NCBI RefSeq assembly: GCF_003205205.1
Contig: NZ_QJRL01000022.1
Location: 35,742 to 99,741, forward strand
Origin: Pseudomonas sp. LB-090624
GTDB lineage: Bacteria; Pseudomonadota; Gammaproteobacteria; Pseudomonadales; Pseudomonadaceae
Length of the DNA stretch: 64,000 nucleotides
Direction: 5' to 3'
Position 1 is the stretch's first letter, and every line of letters starts with the position of its first letter. This document shows positions 49,188-59,595 of this stretch, piece by piece. The notes under the pieces were generated by a model. It was not told the DNA's origin. It searched no databases and saw only the letters and a program-made list of their open reading frames with translations. Made by a program: the position numbers and the translations under genes.

Positions 49188-51833
49188 ATGCAAGACCTCG
49201 ATCCAATCGAAACCCAGGAATGGCTGGATGCCCTGGAGTCGGTCCTCGACAAAGAAGGCGAAGACCGCGCTCATTACCTGATGACCCGTATGGGCGAGCT
49301 GGCCACCCGCAGTGGCTCCCAGCTGCCGTATGCGATCACCACGCCATACCGCAACACCATCCCTGTCACCCACGAAGCACGCATGCCTGGCGACCTGTTC
49401 ATGGAACGCCGCATTCGCTCGATGGTGCGTTGGAACGCCCTGGCCATGGTCATGCGCACCAACCTGAAAGACTCGGACCTGGGCGGACACATCTCCAGCT
49501 TCGCCTCCAGCGCCACCCTGTACGACATCGGCTTCAACTACTTCTTCCAGGCCCCGACCGAAGAACACGGCGGCGACCTGATCTTCTTCCAGGGCCACGC
49601 TTCGCCAGGCGTCTACGCCCGTGCCTTCATGGAAGGCCGCATCAACGAAGACCAGATGAACAACTTCCGTCAGGAAGTGGACGGCAACGGCCTGTCTTCG
49701 TACCCGCACCCATGGCTGATGCCTGACTTCTGGCAGTTCCCGACCGTTTCGATGGGTCTGGGCCCGATCCAGGCCATCTACCAGGCCCGCTTCATGAAGT
49801 ACCTGGAAGCGCGCGGCTTCATCCCGGCCGGCAAGCAGAAGGTCTGGTGCTTCATGGGCGACGGCGAGTGCGACGAGCCGGAATCCCTGGGCGCAATCGC
49901 CCTGGCCGGCCGCGAGAAGCTGGACAACCTGATCTTCGTCATCAACTGCAACCTGCAGCGCCTCGACGGCCCGGTTCGCGGCAACGGCAAGATCATCCAG
50001 GAACTCGAAGGCGTGTTCCGTGGCGGTGGCTGGAACGTCAACAAGGTTGTCTGGGGCCGTTTCTGGGACCCACTGCTGGCCAAGGACACCAACGGTGCCC
50101 TGCAGCGCCGCATGGACGAAGTCATCGACGGCGAGTACCAGAACTACAAAGCCAAAGACGGCGCGTACGTTCGTGAGAACTTCTTCAATACTCCAGAGCT
50201 CAAGGCCATGGTCGAAGACCTGTCCGACGAAGAGATCTGGAAGCTCAACCGTGGCGGCCACGACCCGTACAAGGTCTACGCGGCCTACCACCAGGCTGTG
50301 AACCACAAAGAGCAGCCGACCGTCATCCTGGCCAAGACCATCAAGGGTTACGGTACCGGTGCCGGCGAAGCCAAGAACACCGCGCACAACACCAAGAAGG
50401 TCGACGTCGACAGCCTGCGTCACTTCCGTGACCGCTTCGACATCCCGGTCAAGGATGCCGACCTGGAGAACCTGCCGTTCTTCAAGCCGGAAGAAGGTTC
50501 TGCCGAAGCCAAGTACCTGGCCGAGCGCCGTGCTGCCCTGGGCGGTTTCGTGCCTCAGCGCCGCGCCAAGAGCTTCAGCGTGCCGACCCCGCCACTGGAA
50601 ACGCTGAAGGCGATCCTGGACGGCTCGGGCGACCGCGAAATCTCCACCACCATGGCCTTCGTGCGTATCCTGGCGCAGCTGGTCAAGGACAAGGACATCG
50701 GCCAGCGCATCGTCCCGATCATCCCGGACGAAGCCCGTACCTTCGGTATGGAAGGCATGTTCCGTCAGTTGGGCATCTACTCGTCGGTCGGCCAGCTCTA
50801 CGAGCCAGTCGATAAAGACCAGGTGATGTTCTACCGCGAAGACAAGAAGGGCCAGATCCTCGAGGAAGGCATCAACGAAGCCGGCGCCATGTCGTCGTTC
50901 ATCGCTGCCGGTACCTCGTACAGCTGCCACAACCAGCCGATGCTGCCGTTCTACATCTTCTACTCGATGTTCGGTTTCCAGCGTATTGGCGACCTGGCCT
51001 GGGCCGCTGGCGACAGCCGCACCCGTGGCTTCCTGATCGGCGGTACCGCCGGCCGTACCACCCTCAACGGTGAAGGCCTGCAGCACGAAGACGGTCACAG
51101 CCACATGATGGCGGGCACCATCCCGAACTGCCGCACCTATGATCCAACCTACGGCTACGAGCTGGCGGTGATCATCCAGGACGGCATGAAGAAGATGACC
51201 GAAGAGCAACAGGACATCTTCTACTACATCACCGTGATGAACGAATCCTACCAGCAGCCAGCCATGCCGGCCGGTGTCGAGGAAGGCATCATCAAGGGCA
51301 TGTACCTGCTGGAAGAAGACACCCGCGAAGCCGCGCACCACGTACAGCTGATGGGCTCCGGCACCATCCTGCGCGAAGTCCGCGAAGCGGCGAAAATCCT
51401 GCGTGAAGAGTTCAACGTCGGTGCCGACGTGTGGAGCGTTACCAGCTTCAACGAACTGCGTCGCGACGGCCTGGCCGTGGAACGCGCCAACCGCCTGAAG
51501 CCTGGCCAGAAGCCACAGCAGACTTACGTCGAGCAGTGCCTGAACGGTCGCAAAGGTCCGGTCATCGCCTCTACCGACTACATGAAGCTGTTCGCCGAGC
51601 AGATTCGCCAGTGGGTACCGAGCAAAGAGTTCAAGGTCCTGGGTACCGACGGTTACGGTCGCAGCGACAGCCGCAAGAAGCTGCGTCACTTCTTTGAAGT
51701 CGACCGCCACTTCGTGGTGCTGGCTGCCCTGGAAGCCCTGGCTGACCGTGGCGAGATCGAACCCAAGGTTGTTGCAGACGCTATCGTCAAGTTCGGTATC
51801 GACCCGGACAAGCGCAACCCACTGGACTGCTGA
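49188..51833 (+). CDS. aceE: Pyruvate dehydrogenase E1 component (homodimeric)
   Basis: An 881-residue thiamine-diphosphate enzyme that decarboxylates pyruvate and passes the acetyl group to the E2 lipoyl arm. The TPP motif is GDGE (224-227) ...INCN. It is the single-chain homodimeric type of gamma-proteobacteria. The N-terminal QDLDPIETQEWLDALESVL segment that docks on E2 is present. It forms an operon with aceF 13 bp downstream; no lpd gene follows. Confidence 0.97.
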   Translation: MQDLDPIETQEWLDALESVLDKEGEDRAHYLMTRMGELATRSGSQLPYAITTPYRNTIPVTHEARMPGDLFMERRIRSMVRWNALAMVMRTNLKDSDLGGHISSFASSATLYDIGFNYFFQAPTEEHGGDLIFFQGHASPGVYARAFMEGRINEDQMNNFRQEVDGNGLSSYPHPWLMPDFWQFPTVSMGLGPIQAIYQARFMKYLEARGFIPAGKQKVWCFMGDGECDEPESLGAIALAGREKLDNLIFVINCNLQRLDGPVRGNGKIIQELEGVFRGGGWNVNKVVWGRFWDPLLAKDTNGALQRRMDEVIDGEYQNYKAKDGAYVRENFFNTPELKAMVEDLSDEEIWKLNRGGHDPYKVYAAYHQAVNHKEQPTVILAKTIKGYGTGAGEAKNTAHNTKKVDVDSLRHFRDRFDIPVKDADLENLPFFKPEEGSAEAKYLAERRAALGGFVPQRRAKSFSVPTPPLETLKAILDGSGDREISTTMAFVRILAQLVKDKDIGQRIVPIIPDEARTFGMEGMFRQLGIYSSVGQLYEPVDKDQVMFYREDKKGQILEEGINEAGAMSSFIAAGTSYSCHNQPMLPFYIFYSMFGFQRIGDLAWAAGDSRTRGFLIGGTAGRTTLNGEGLQHEDGHSHMMAGTIPNCRTYDPTYGYELAVIIQDGMKKMTEEQQDIFYYITVMNESYQQPAMPAGVEEGIIKGMYLLEEDTREAAHHVQLMGSGTILREVREAAKILREEFNVGADVWSVTSFNELRRDGLAVERANRLKPGQKPQQTYVEQCLNGRKGPVIASTDYMKLFAEQIRQWVPSKEFKVLGTDGYGRSDSRKKLRHFFEVDRHFVVLAALEALADRGEIEPKVVADAIVKFGIDPDKRNPLDC

Positions 51834-51846
51834 GGAGTATTTTTAA

Positions 51847-53487
51847 GTGAGCGAACTCATTCGCGTACCTGACATCGGCAGCGGTGAAGGTGAAATCATC
51901 GAGCTGTTCGTCAAGGTCGGTGATCGTATCGAGGCTGACCAGAGCCTGCTGACCCTGGAGTCCGACAAGGCCTCCATGGAAATTCCGGCACCCAAGGCCG
52001 GCGTCATCAAGGAACTGAAGGTCAAGCTGGGCGACCGCCTGAAAGAAGGCGACGAGCTGCTGGTCCTGGAAGCCGAGGGCGCCGCTGCTGCGGCCCCTGA
52101 GGCTCCGGCCGCTGCCGCTGCTCCGGCTGCTGCTCCAGCGCCAGCCGCTGAAGCCGCTCCTGCTGCTCCGGCCGCCGCCCCGGCTGCTGCCAGCGTGCAG
52201 GACATCCACGTGCCGGACATCGGCTCGTCGGGCAAGGCCAAGATCATCGAAGTGCTGGTCAAGGTCGGCGACACTGTCGAAGCCGACCAGTCGCTGATTA
52301 CCCTGGAGTCCGACAAGGCCTCCATGGAAATCCCGTCGCCGGCTGCCGGCGTGGTCGAAGAAGTGCTGTGCAAGCTGGAAGATGAAGTCGGCACTGGTGA
52401 CCTGATCTTCAAGCTCAAGGTTGCTGGCGCTGCGCCTGCTGCTGCAGCGGCTCCGGCTGCTGCTGCCCCGGCCAAGGCTGAGGCTGCTCCGGCTGCCGCA
52501 CCTGCTACTGCTGCTGCCCCGGCCGCTGCCGCTGCACCGGTTGCTACCGCACCGGCTGCCGGCAGCAATGCCAAGGTTCACGCCGGCCCGGCGGTTCGCC
52601 AGCTGGCCCGTGAATTTGGTGTCGACCTGGGCGCGGTTGCCGCCACCGGTCCGCACGGCCGCATCCTGAAAGAAGACGTGCAGGTGTACGTCAAGGCGAT
52701 GATGCAGAAGGCCAAGGAAGCACCGGCAGCCGCTGGCGCAACCGGCGGCGCCGGCATCCCGCCGATCCCTGCCGTGGACTTCAGCAAGTTCGGTGAAGTG
52801 GAAGAAGTAGCCCTGACCCGCCTGATGCAGGTCGGTGCTGCCAACCTGCACCGCAGCTGGCTCAACGTGCCGCACGTGACTCAGTTCGACTCCGCCGACA
52901 TCACCGAGCTGGAAGCCTTCCGCGTTGCGCAGAAGGCCGTGGCCGAGAAAGCTGGCGTGAAGCTGACCGTGCTGCCTCTGCTGCTCAAGGCCTGCGCCTT
53001 CCTGCTCAAGGAACTGCCGGACTTCAACAGCTCACTGGCGCCAAGCGGCAAGGCTGTGATCCGCAAGAAGTACGTGCACATCGGCTTTGCCGTGGACACC
53101 CCGGACGGCCTGCTGGTCCCTGTGATCAAGAACGTCGACCAGAAGAGCCTGCTGCAACTGGCTGCCGAAGCCGCTGCACTGGCCGAGAAGGCGCGTACCA
53201 AAAAGCTGTCGGCAGACGACATGCAAGGTGCCTGCTTCACCATCTCCAGCCTCGGCCACATTGGCGGCACCGGCTTCACGCCGATCGTCAACGCGCCGGA
53301 AGTGGCTATCCTGGGCGTCTCCAAGGCGACCATGCAGCCTGTCTGGGATGGCAAGGCCTTCCAGCCTAAGCTGATGCTGCCGCTGTCGCTGTCCTACGAT
53401 CACCGTGTGATCAACGGCGCTGCCGCCGCGCGCTTCACCAAGCGCCTGGGCGACGTGCTGGGCGACATCCGCACCATGCTGCTGTAA
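51847..53487 (+). CDS. aceF: Pyruvate dehydrogenase E2, dihydrolipoamide acetyltransferase
   Basis: A 546-residue E2 core protein. There are two lipoyl domains (about 1-75 and 118-192), with lipoyl lysines Lys41 and Lys157 in DKA motifs, joined by Ala/Pro-rich flexible linkers, then a peripheral-subunit-binding domain (about 243-280) and the catalytic domain (about 300-546). The active-site motif is DHRVING with His519 and Asn523; the Asn in place of the Asp of E. coli is normal in pseudomonads and Azotobacter. The start is GTG at 51847. E. coli AceF has three lipoyl domains; two is typical here. Confidence 0.97.
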   Translation: MSELIRVPDIGSGEGEIIELFVKVGDRIEADQSLLTLESDKASMEIPAPKAGVIKELKVKLGDRLKEGDELLVLEAEGAAAAAPEAPAAAAAPAAAPAPAAEAAPAAPAAAPAAASVQDIHVPDIGSSGKAKIIEVLVKVGDTVEADQSLITLESDKASMEIPSPAAGVVEEVLCKLEDEVGTGDLIFKLKVAGAAPAAAAAPAAAAPAKAEAAPAAAPATAAAPAAAAAPVATAPAAGSNAKVHAGPAVRQLAREFGVDLGAVAATGPHGRILKEDVQVYVKAMMQKAKEAPAAAGATGGAGIPPIPAVDFSKFGEVEEVALTRLMQVGAANLHRSWLNVPHVTQFDSADITELEAFRVAQKAVAEKAGVKLTVLPLLLKACAFLLKELPDFNSSLAPSGKAVIRKKYVHIGFAVDTPDGLLVPVIKNVDQKSLLQLAAEAAALAEKARTKKLSADDMQGACFTISSLGHIGGTGFTPIVNAPEVAILGVSKATMQPVWDGKAFQPKLMLPLSLSYDHRVINGAAAARFTKRLGDVLGDIRTMLL

Positions 53488-53495
53488 GCCAGCAC

Positions 53496-53579
53496 ACTGC
53501 CCCTCCTTGCGAGGGGCAGTACCCTTTTCGAGCTGCCACGCTCGTACCTCAACCCCGTCGATTGGCGGGGCTTTTTTTT
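53496..53579 (+). terminator. Double terminator of aceEF
   Basis: ACTGCCCCTC (53496-53505) and GAGGGGCAGT (53511-53520) form a perfect 10-bp stem followed by TTTT. A second stem, CCCCG (53553-53557) with CGGGG (53566-53570), is followed by eight T (53572-53579). Confidence 0.85.
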
Positions 53580-53596
53580 GTCCGGCGAAAATATTC

Positions 53597-53836
53597 GGCG
53601 CCTGGGAGATCGAGCGCCGCCCGCGCGGCGCATCGCGAGCTGCGCTCGCTCCTACATTTGTTTCGGGCCAGTATCCCTGTGGCAGACGCGCGCGACCGCC
53701 TTGTTTGTACGACGCGATATCGCGCCATGCGCCAAGGCGTTCGCGCGCAAATCCCACAGGCATAATTGGCCCGAAACAAACGAGCGAGCGCAGCTCGCGA
53801 TGCGCCGCGCGGGCGGCGCTCGGTCTCTCAGACGCC
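53597..53836 (-). repeat. Long palindromic element, copy B
   Basis: A 240-bp element with arms 53606-53670 and 53767-53827 that are near reverse complements; pairing extends outward to GGCGCC (53597) and GACGCC (53831). The 96-bp centre (53671-53766) is the reverse complement of the centre of copy A at 30078-30174. The right arm lacks about four bases (around TGTAG) present in copy A. It sits directly behind the aceEF terminators; no transposase or clear target duplication is seen. Confidence 0.85.
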
Positions 53837-53989
53837 AAAAATCTGATGGCGATCTAAGATTTCAGCCCCACGAGCCGATAACCTGTCCACAGCATCGCAC
53901 ATGGCCGCTTGCCAGCCCTCGGTACATGATGCAACCTTGCCAGACCCGCTGCGGTCCTACTCAGCGTTCCCTCTTCAAGCGAGCCTTCG

Positions 53990-56680
53990 ATGAAAAGCCA
54001 ACCCGATGCCGCCAGCCGTGTGGCGGCCGAGGTCGTCACGCAGTTACCCGTGCCCTCGCGGCTCGGCATGCTGCGTTTCGAAAGGCTCAACGAAGCCACC
54101 TGGGGCATGCTGTACCTGGACCCGGCCTGCGAACGCCAGTTCGGCCTGCACGCTGGTGAGCTGTGCGCCCTGGTCGACGCACCCTACGCCAGCCTGATGG
54201 AACCCGAGGCACGCTACCGCCTGCACGACGAGATCCAGCTGCAACTGGCCCAGCGCGGTTACTACCGCATACGCTACACCCTGCACACCCCCAGCACCTC
54301 GCTGCGCCTGCTGGAAGCCGGTGAACCTTACAAGCAGCACAACCGCCAGCTGTTGCGCGGCTACTTGAGCGTGCTCGACGACCAGCAGGAAGATGCCGGC
54401 GAACCGGGCGCAAGTGACTTGGAATCACGCAACAATCGGCTGCAACTGGCCCTGCAACTGAACCAGCGCGCACAGCAGGAACAGCTGGAACACCTGGAGC
54501 GGGTACGCGGCCAGCAGGACCTGATATTGCGCCTGGCCCGCCAGCGCTATAGTGCCGGCAACTCGTTGCTGGAAGCCGCGCAGCTGATCACCCAGAGCGC
54601 CTGCGAAATCTACAAGGTCGACAGTGCCAGCATCTGGCACCTGGAAGACCAGCGCCTGGAGCCGATCATCGCCTGGTACCGCGATGCACAGGAGCATCGC
54701 CAGCCCGAAGCTATCGATGCAAGCGGCTTCCCCGACTACCTCGACGCACTGCACACCAGCCGCGCCATCGATGCCCACAACGCCGGCCACGACCCGCGCA
54801 CCCGTGCCCTGGCGCAAAGCCTGCGCCCAGAAAACAAGGCCATGCTCGACGCCAGTATCCGCGTCGATGGCCAGGTGGTCGGGGTGCTGTGCCTGGAGCA
54901 GACTGGCCAGCCGCGGGCCTGGCAGTCGGACGAAATCGCCTTTGCCGGCGAACTGGCCGACCAGTTCGCCCAGGTCATTACCAACCATAACCGGCGTGCA
55001 GCAGCCAGCGCCCTGCACCTGTTCCAGCGGGCGGTCGAGCAAAGTGCCAGCGCGTTCCTGCTGGTCAACCGCGATGGCCGGGTGGAATACGTCAACCCTA
55101 GCTTCACCGCTATCACTCAGTACAGCGCAGAGGAAGTACATGGCCGTCTCCTGGCCGAGCTCCCGGCGCTGGAAAACCTCAGCGAGCTGCTGTTCGACTC
55201 GCCGTCGAGCCTGGCCATGGGCAATAGCTGGCAGGGCGAATTCAAGAGCCGGCGCAAAAACCTCGAGCCGTACTGGGGTCAGTTGTCGATTTCCAAGGTC
55301 TACGGTGACAACCGTGAGCTGACCCACTACATCGGCATCTACGAAGATGTCACCCAGACCAAGTTGGCGCAGCAGCGCATCGAGCGGCTGGCCTACACCG
55401 ACAACCTGACCAACCTGGGTAACCGCCCGGCGTTCATCCGCAGCCTCGACGAACGTTTCGCCCGCGACGGTGAGAGCTCGATGTGCCTGCTGCTGGTGGA
55501 CATCGACAACTTCAAGCGAATCAACGACAGCCTTGGCCACCAGACTGGCGACAAGCTGCTGGTCAGCCTGGCCCGGCGCCTGCGCAACAGCCTGCATGCC
55601 GGCGGCATCCTGGCCCGGTTTGCCAGTAACGAGTTCGCCGTACTGCTCGACGACACCAGCCTGGAAGATGGCCATGGCGTTGCCATGCAATTGCTGAGCA
55701 CCCTCGACAAACCGATGTTCGTCGACAACCAGCTGATCAACGTCACCGCGTCGGTAGGCCTGGCCTGTGCGCCGCTGCACGGCACCGACCCGGCCAGCCT
55801 GATGAAAAACGCCGGCCTGGCGTTGCACAAGGCCAAGGCCAACGGTAAGCATCAGGTGCAAGTATTCACCGAAGTACTCAATGCCGAAGCCAGCTATAAA
55901 CTGTTCGTCGAGAACAATCTGCGCCGCGCGTTGACGCAGAACGAGCTGGAGGTGTTCTACCAGCCCAAGTTGTGCCTGCGTAGCGGCCGCCTGCTGGGCC
56001 TGGAGGCGCTACTGCGCTGGAACCACCCCGAGCGGGGCATGATCCGCCCGGACCAGTTCATCAGCGTGGCCGAGGAAACAGGCCTGATCATCCCCATCGG
56101 CAAATGGGTGGTGCGCCAGTCGTGCCGCATGAGCCAGCAACTGCGCGAGGCTGGCATGGGCAACCTGCACGTAGCCATCAACCTGTCGCCAAAACAGTTT
56201 TCCGACCCCGACCTGGTGGCGTCGATCAGCAGCATCCTCAAGGAAGAAGCCCTGCCCCCGCACCTGCTGGAGCTTGAGCTGACCGAAGGCCTGCTGCTGG
56301 AAGCCAGCGAAGATACCCACCGCCAGCTGGACGAGCTCAAGGCCCTGGGGCTGACCCTGGCCATGGACGACTTCGGCACCGGTTATTCGTCGCTGAGCTA
56401 CCTGAAGAAGTTTCCGATCGACATCCTCAAGATCGACCGTAGCTTCATCAACGAGATCCCCGATAACCAGGACGACATGGAAATCACCTCGGCGGTGGTG
56501 GCCATGGCGCACAACCTGAAGCTGAAGGTGGTCGCCGAGGGTATCGAGACGCCGGCGCAGCTGGCGTTCCTGCGTCGGCATCGCTGTGATGTGGGCCAAG
56601 GGTACCTGTTCGACCGGCCGATCCCTGGCCGCGAGCTGGCCGAGCGGCTGAAGCGCTACCCGCGTGGACCAGTGGCCTGA
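53990..56680 (+). CDS. GAF/PAS/GGDEF/EAL sensory protein, likely c-di-GMP phosphodiesterase
   Basis: An 896-residue cytoplasmic protein. An N-terminal PAS-like part (about 20-115) and coiled coil (about 145-185) lead to a GAF domain (about 190-330), a PAS domain (about 345-460), a GGDEF domain (about 470-630) and an EAL domain (about 645-885). The GGDEF motif is degenerate, ASNEF at 545-549, so cyclase activity is unlikely. The EAL domain is intact (Glu672-Ala-Leu; NLSPKQF; ELTEGLLLE; MDDFGTGYSSLSYLKK; VAEGIET), so it should degrade cyclic di-GMP. It stands alone after aceEF. Confidence 0.92.
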   Translation: MKSQPDAASRVAAEVVTQLPVPSRLGMLRFERLNEATWGMLYLDPACERQFGLHAGELCALVDAPYASLMEPEARYRLHDEIQLQLAQRGYYRIRYTLHTPSTSLRLLEAGEPYKQHNRQLLRGYLSVLDDQQEDAGEPGASDLESRNNRLQLALQLNQRAQQEQLEHLERVRGQQDLILRLARQRYSAGNSLLEAAQLITQSACEIYKVDSASIWHLEDQRLEPIIAWYRDAQEHRQPEAIDASGFPDYLDALHTSRAIDAHNAGHDPRTRALAQSLRPENKAMLDASIRVDGQVVGVLCLEQTGQPRAWQSDEIAFAGELADQFAQVITNHNRRAAASALHLFQRAVEQSASAFLLVNRDGRVEYVNPSFTAITQYSAEEVHGRLLAELPALENLSELLFDSPSSLAMGNSWQGEFKSRRKNLEPYWGQLSISKVYGDNRELTHYIGIYEDVTQTKLAQQRIERLAYTDNLTNLGNRPAFIRSLDERFARDGESSMCLLLVDIDNFKRINDSLGHQTGDKLLVSLARRLRNSLHAGGILARFASNEFAVLLDDTSLEDGHGVAMQLLSTLDKPMFVDNQLINVTASVGLACAPLHGTDPASLMKNAGLALHKAKANGKHQVQVFTEVLNAEASYKLFVENNLRRALTQNELEVFYQPKLCLRSGRLLGLEALLRWNHPERGMIRPDQFISVAEETGLIIPIGKWVVRQSCRMSQQLREAGMGNLHVAINLSPKQFSDPDLVASISSILKEEALPPHLLELELTEGLLLEASEDTHRQLDELKALGLTLAMDDFGTGYSSLSYLKKFPIDILKIDRSFINEIPDNQDDMEITSAVVAMAHNLKLKVVAEGIETPAQLAFLRRHRCDVGQGYLFDRPIPGRELAERLKRYPRGPVA

Positions 56681-56720
56681 CAGCGGCGTAATCCTCGGGC
56701 ACTATAGAAACCATTCGGGC

Positions 56721-56799
56721 CCCTTCGCGGGGCAAGCCCGCTCCCACAAGTTCGCGTCTGAACACCAATCCTGTGGGAGCGGGCTTGCCCCGCGAAGGG
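56721..56799. repeat. REP pair before msrA
   Basis: Two 28-bp arms (56721-56748 and 56772-56799) are exact reverse complements, each containing the P. putida REP core TTCGCGGGGCAAGCCCGCTCC. The pair lies between the EAL gene stop and msrA and is probably the 3' end structure of the former. Confidence 0.85.
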
Positions 56800-56836
56800 C
56801 TCAACACCTATCCAACTGAAAAACAGAGGAACGGCT

Positions 56837-57505
<669 letters not shown>

Positions 57506-57508
57506 AGC

Positions 57509-58132
57509 ATGAGCACGATGACCCTGTTCCACTCGCCGTTGTCGCCTTTCGTGCGCAAGGTCATGGTGGTGTTGCACGAAACCGGCCAGCTTGATCGAGT
57601 GCAACTGCAGCCGGTTAACATCAGCCCGGTGAGCGGCGACCCGCAGCTCAACCAGGACAACCCCATCGGCAAAATCCCAGCCCTGCGCCTGGAAGACGGC
57701 ACCGTGCTGCACGACAGCCGGGTCATCTGCGAGTACCTCGACCTGCAGCACGTCGGCCTGCCGCTGCTACCGCGTGAAGGCTCGGCGCGCTGGCGGCGCA
57801 TGACCTTGGTATCACAGGCCGATGCGATCATGGACGCGGCGGTGTCGAGCCGGTATGAGAGCTTCCTGCGGCCAGAAGACAAACGCTGGGATGGCTGGCT
57901 GCAGGCGCAGAGCGACAAGATCCGCCGGAGCCTGGCCAACCTGGAGCACGAGCACCTGCCTGAGCTGATGTCCGGCTTCGACCTGGCGGCGATTGGCGTG
58001 GCCTGTGCGCTGGGTTACCTGGATTTGCGTCAGCCGGAGTTCGGCTGGCGTGAACGCCAGCCTGGGCTGGCGGCGTGGTATGCCGAGGTGGCCAAGCGGC
58101 CGTCGATGGTCGCCACATCTCCAGTGGCCTGA
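57509..58132 (+). CDS. Glutathione S-transferase family protein
   Basis: A 207-residue protein with the thioredoxin-like N-terminal domain (LFHSPLSPFVRKVMVVLHETG; IGKIPALRLEDGTVLHDSRVICEYLD) and a helical C-terminal domain (about 90-200). The catalytic Ser is probably in HSPLSPF. It is co-transcribed with msrA, consistent with a part in oxidative-stress or detoxification, though the substrate is unknown. Confidence 0.9.
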   Translation: MSTMTLFHSPLSPFVRKVMVVLHETGQLDRVQLQPVNISPVSGDPQLNQDNPIGKIPALRLEDGTVLHDSRVICEYLDLQHVGLPLLPREGSARWRRMTLVSQADAIMDAAVSSRYESFLRPEDKRWDGWLQAQSDKIRRSLANLEHEHLPELMSGFDLAAIGVACALGYLDLRQPEFGWRERQPGLAAWYAEVAKRPSMVATSPVA

Positions 58133-58137
58133 CAGGG

Positions 58138-58196
58138 CCTCTTCGCGGGCACGCCCGCTCCCACACCTGGGGGAGCGAGCGTGCCCGCGAAAGCTT
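58138..58196. repeat. REP pair after the GST gene
   Basis: TTCGCGGGCACGCCCGCTCCCAC and its near-complement ending GCGTGCCCGCGAA form an imperfect inverted pair between the convergent GST and creD genes, probably as a shared 3' hairpin. Confidence 0.75.
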
Positions 58197-58266
58197 CACC
58201 TGGGTATCACAGGAAACAGCTGCCCAATCCTGAAGGCCAGCCACCGCCCGATCTCTCTGTCCTCCC

Positions 58267-59595
58267 TCATGCCGCCCTCCCCACCCGCGCCCAATCCAGC
58301 CGCCGGGTCAGCACCATGAACACACCCAGCAAGCCAAAGCACAGCAGCGATCCCATCAGCAGTGCATAGTCTTCGGCACTCAGCAGCCCATAGAGCAGCG
58401 CATACAGCGCCGCCAGCCCCGCCGCAAAACCCACCCCTCGCCCCCGGCTGTGCAAAACATGGCTCAGGTAGAAGCCGATCAGCAGCACACAGCCCGAAGC
58501 TGACAACCCATACGCCAAACCGAAGCCAATGTGCTCGGACAACGACAACAGCAGCAGATAGAAGAACGCCAGGGCCACGCCCACCAGGATGTACTGCACC
58601 GGGTGCACACTAAGGTTTTTCATGACCTCGAACAGGAAAAAGCCGGCAAACGTCAGGGCAATGAACAACAACGCGTATTTGATCGCCCGCTCGCTTTTCA
58701 GGTACTGGTCCACCGGGTCGACAAAACTCACGCCAAAGCTGCGCTCACTCAAGTCCCCACACTGCCCGGCGCTAGCGCACTGGCGGATGGCGTCCTCAAG
58801 GTTGGTAGCAAAGAACGAGGTTTGCCAGTGGGCACTGAAGCCTTGGGCATCGATCTCGCGTCGGTTGGGCAAGTAGTTGCCGACGAAGCTGGGGTGCGGC
58901 CAGTTGGCGCGCATGTCCACACTGCTGGTACGGCCCACAGGTACCACGTGCAACTGGCCGGTACCTTGCAACGCCAGGTCAAAGCCGTAACTGAACGCTC
59001 GTGCCTGTAGCCCGTCCAGCCCCGGCAGGCTGGCGTGCACGCCGCCGCGCATCCAGTCGAGCTGGGTGCCGGCCTCGAACGGTACTTTTTGCTCGTCCAT
59101 ATTCAGTTCAAGGCCATTCTCGATGCCGCGGATATCGCTGATGCCCACGACCAGAAACGGCTTGTCGAAGCGGTAGTCGTCGAAATCCTTGTCGATGCCC
59201 CAGCGTTCCGGGAGCTTGAAGCGGCCGCTGATACGTCCCTTGGCGTGGAACAGCCGCGCCTGGTAAATGCCCCGGGCGCGTAGTTCAGTGTCTACGCCCA
59301 GGTCGGCATCGAAGGTTTCCGGCAGAAAGTACAAGTGGCCGGCGATGGTGCTGGTCTCCTGGGTGCGTTGGCCGTCCTTTTCGATCCAGCGGCGCTGGTA
59401 CTTGCGGTATGGCACCACCAGCAGCGGGCCGCTGAGCTGCTGGTCGAAGCTGGCGCTCTGGGCAATATCGCGCAGCACGTTGTCGCGCAGGGCCTGGCGC
59501 TCGTCGATCAGGCCGTTGATCAGCAATAACGGGATGAGCAGCAGCAACATCAGCAGGGCGATCATGCCGAGCTTGAAACCAATGGTCTTGTTCAT
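58267..59595 (-). CDS. creD: CreD, inner-membrane protein of the Cre regulon
   Basis: A 442-residue inner-membrane protein with one N-terminal membrane segment (about 8-28), a large periplasmic part (about 30-300) and a cluster of about five membrane segments at the C-terminus (about 305-435). KTIGFKLGMIALLMLLLLIPLLLI and PVDQYLKSERAIKYALLFIALTFAGFFLFEV are typical of CreD. It is induced by CreBC and affects envelope and beta-lactam response. It lies 107 bp after creC on the same strand; I see no full TTCAC-N6-TTCAC cre tag in that gap. Confidence 0.93.
   Translation of the reverse strand: MNKTIGFKLGMIALLMLLLLIPLLLINGLIDERQALRDNVLRDIAQSASFDQQLSGPLLVVPYRKYQRRWIEKDGQRTQETSTIAGHLYFLPETFDADLGVDTELRARGIYQARLFHAKGRISGRFKLPERWGIDKDFDDYRFDKPFLVVGISDIRGIENGLELNMDEQKVPFEAGTQLDWMRGGVHASLPGLDGLQARAFSYGFDLALQGTGQLHVVPVGRTSSVDMRANWPHPSFVGNYLPNRREIDAQGFSAHWQTSFFATNLEDAIRQCASAGQCGDLSERSFGVSFVDPVDQYLKSERAIKYALLFIALTFAGFFLFEVMKNLSVHPVQYILVGVALAFFYLLLLSLSEHIGFGLAYGLSASGCVLLIGFYLSHVLHSRGRGVGFAAGLAALYALLYGLLSAEDYALLMGSLLCFGLLGVFMVLTRRLDWARVGRAA

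Noticed and set aside
49074..51710. 878-residue open frame antisense to aceE
   Set aside because: Same cause as for glcB: strict codon bias in aceE leaves the opposite strand open. No family features.
52080..52560. Low-complexity Ala/Pro repeat in aceF as a sign of recombination or error
   Set aside because: These are the normal flexible linkers between lipoyl and binding domains of E2 proteins.
53398..53415. Asn instead of Asp in the AceF active-site motif (DHRVING)
   Set aside because: Known E2p proteins of Azotobacter and pseudomonads have Asn here, so it is not a defect.
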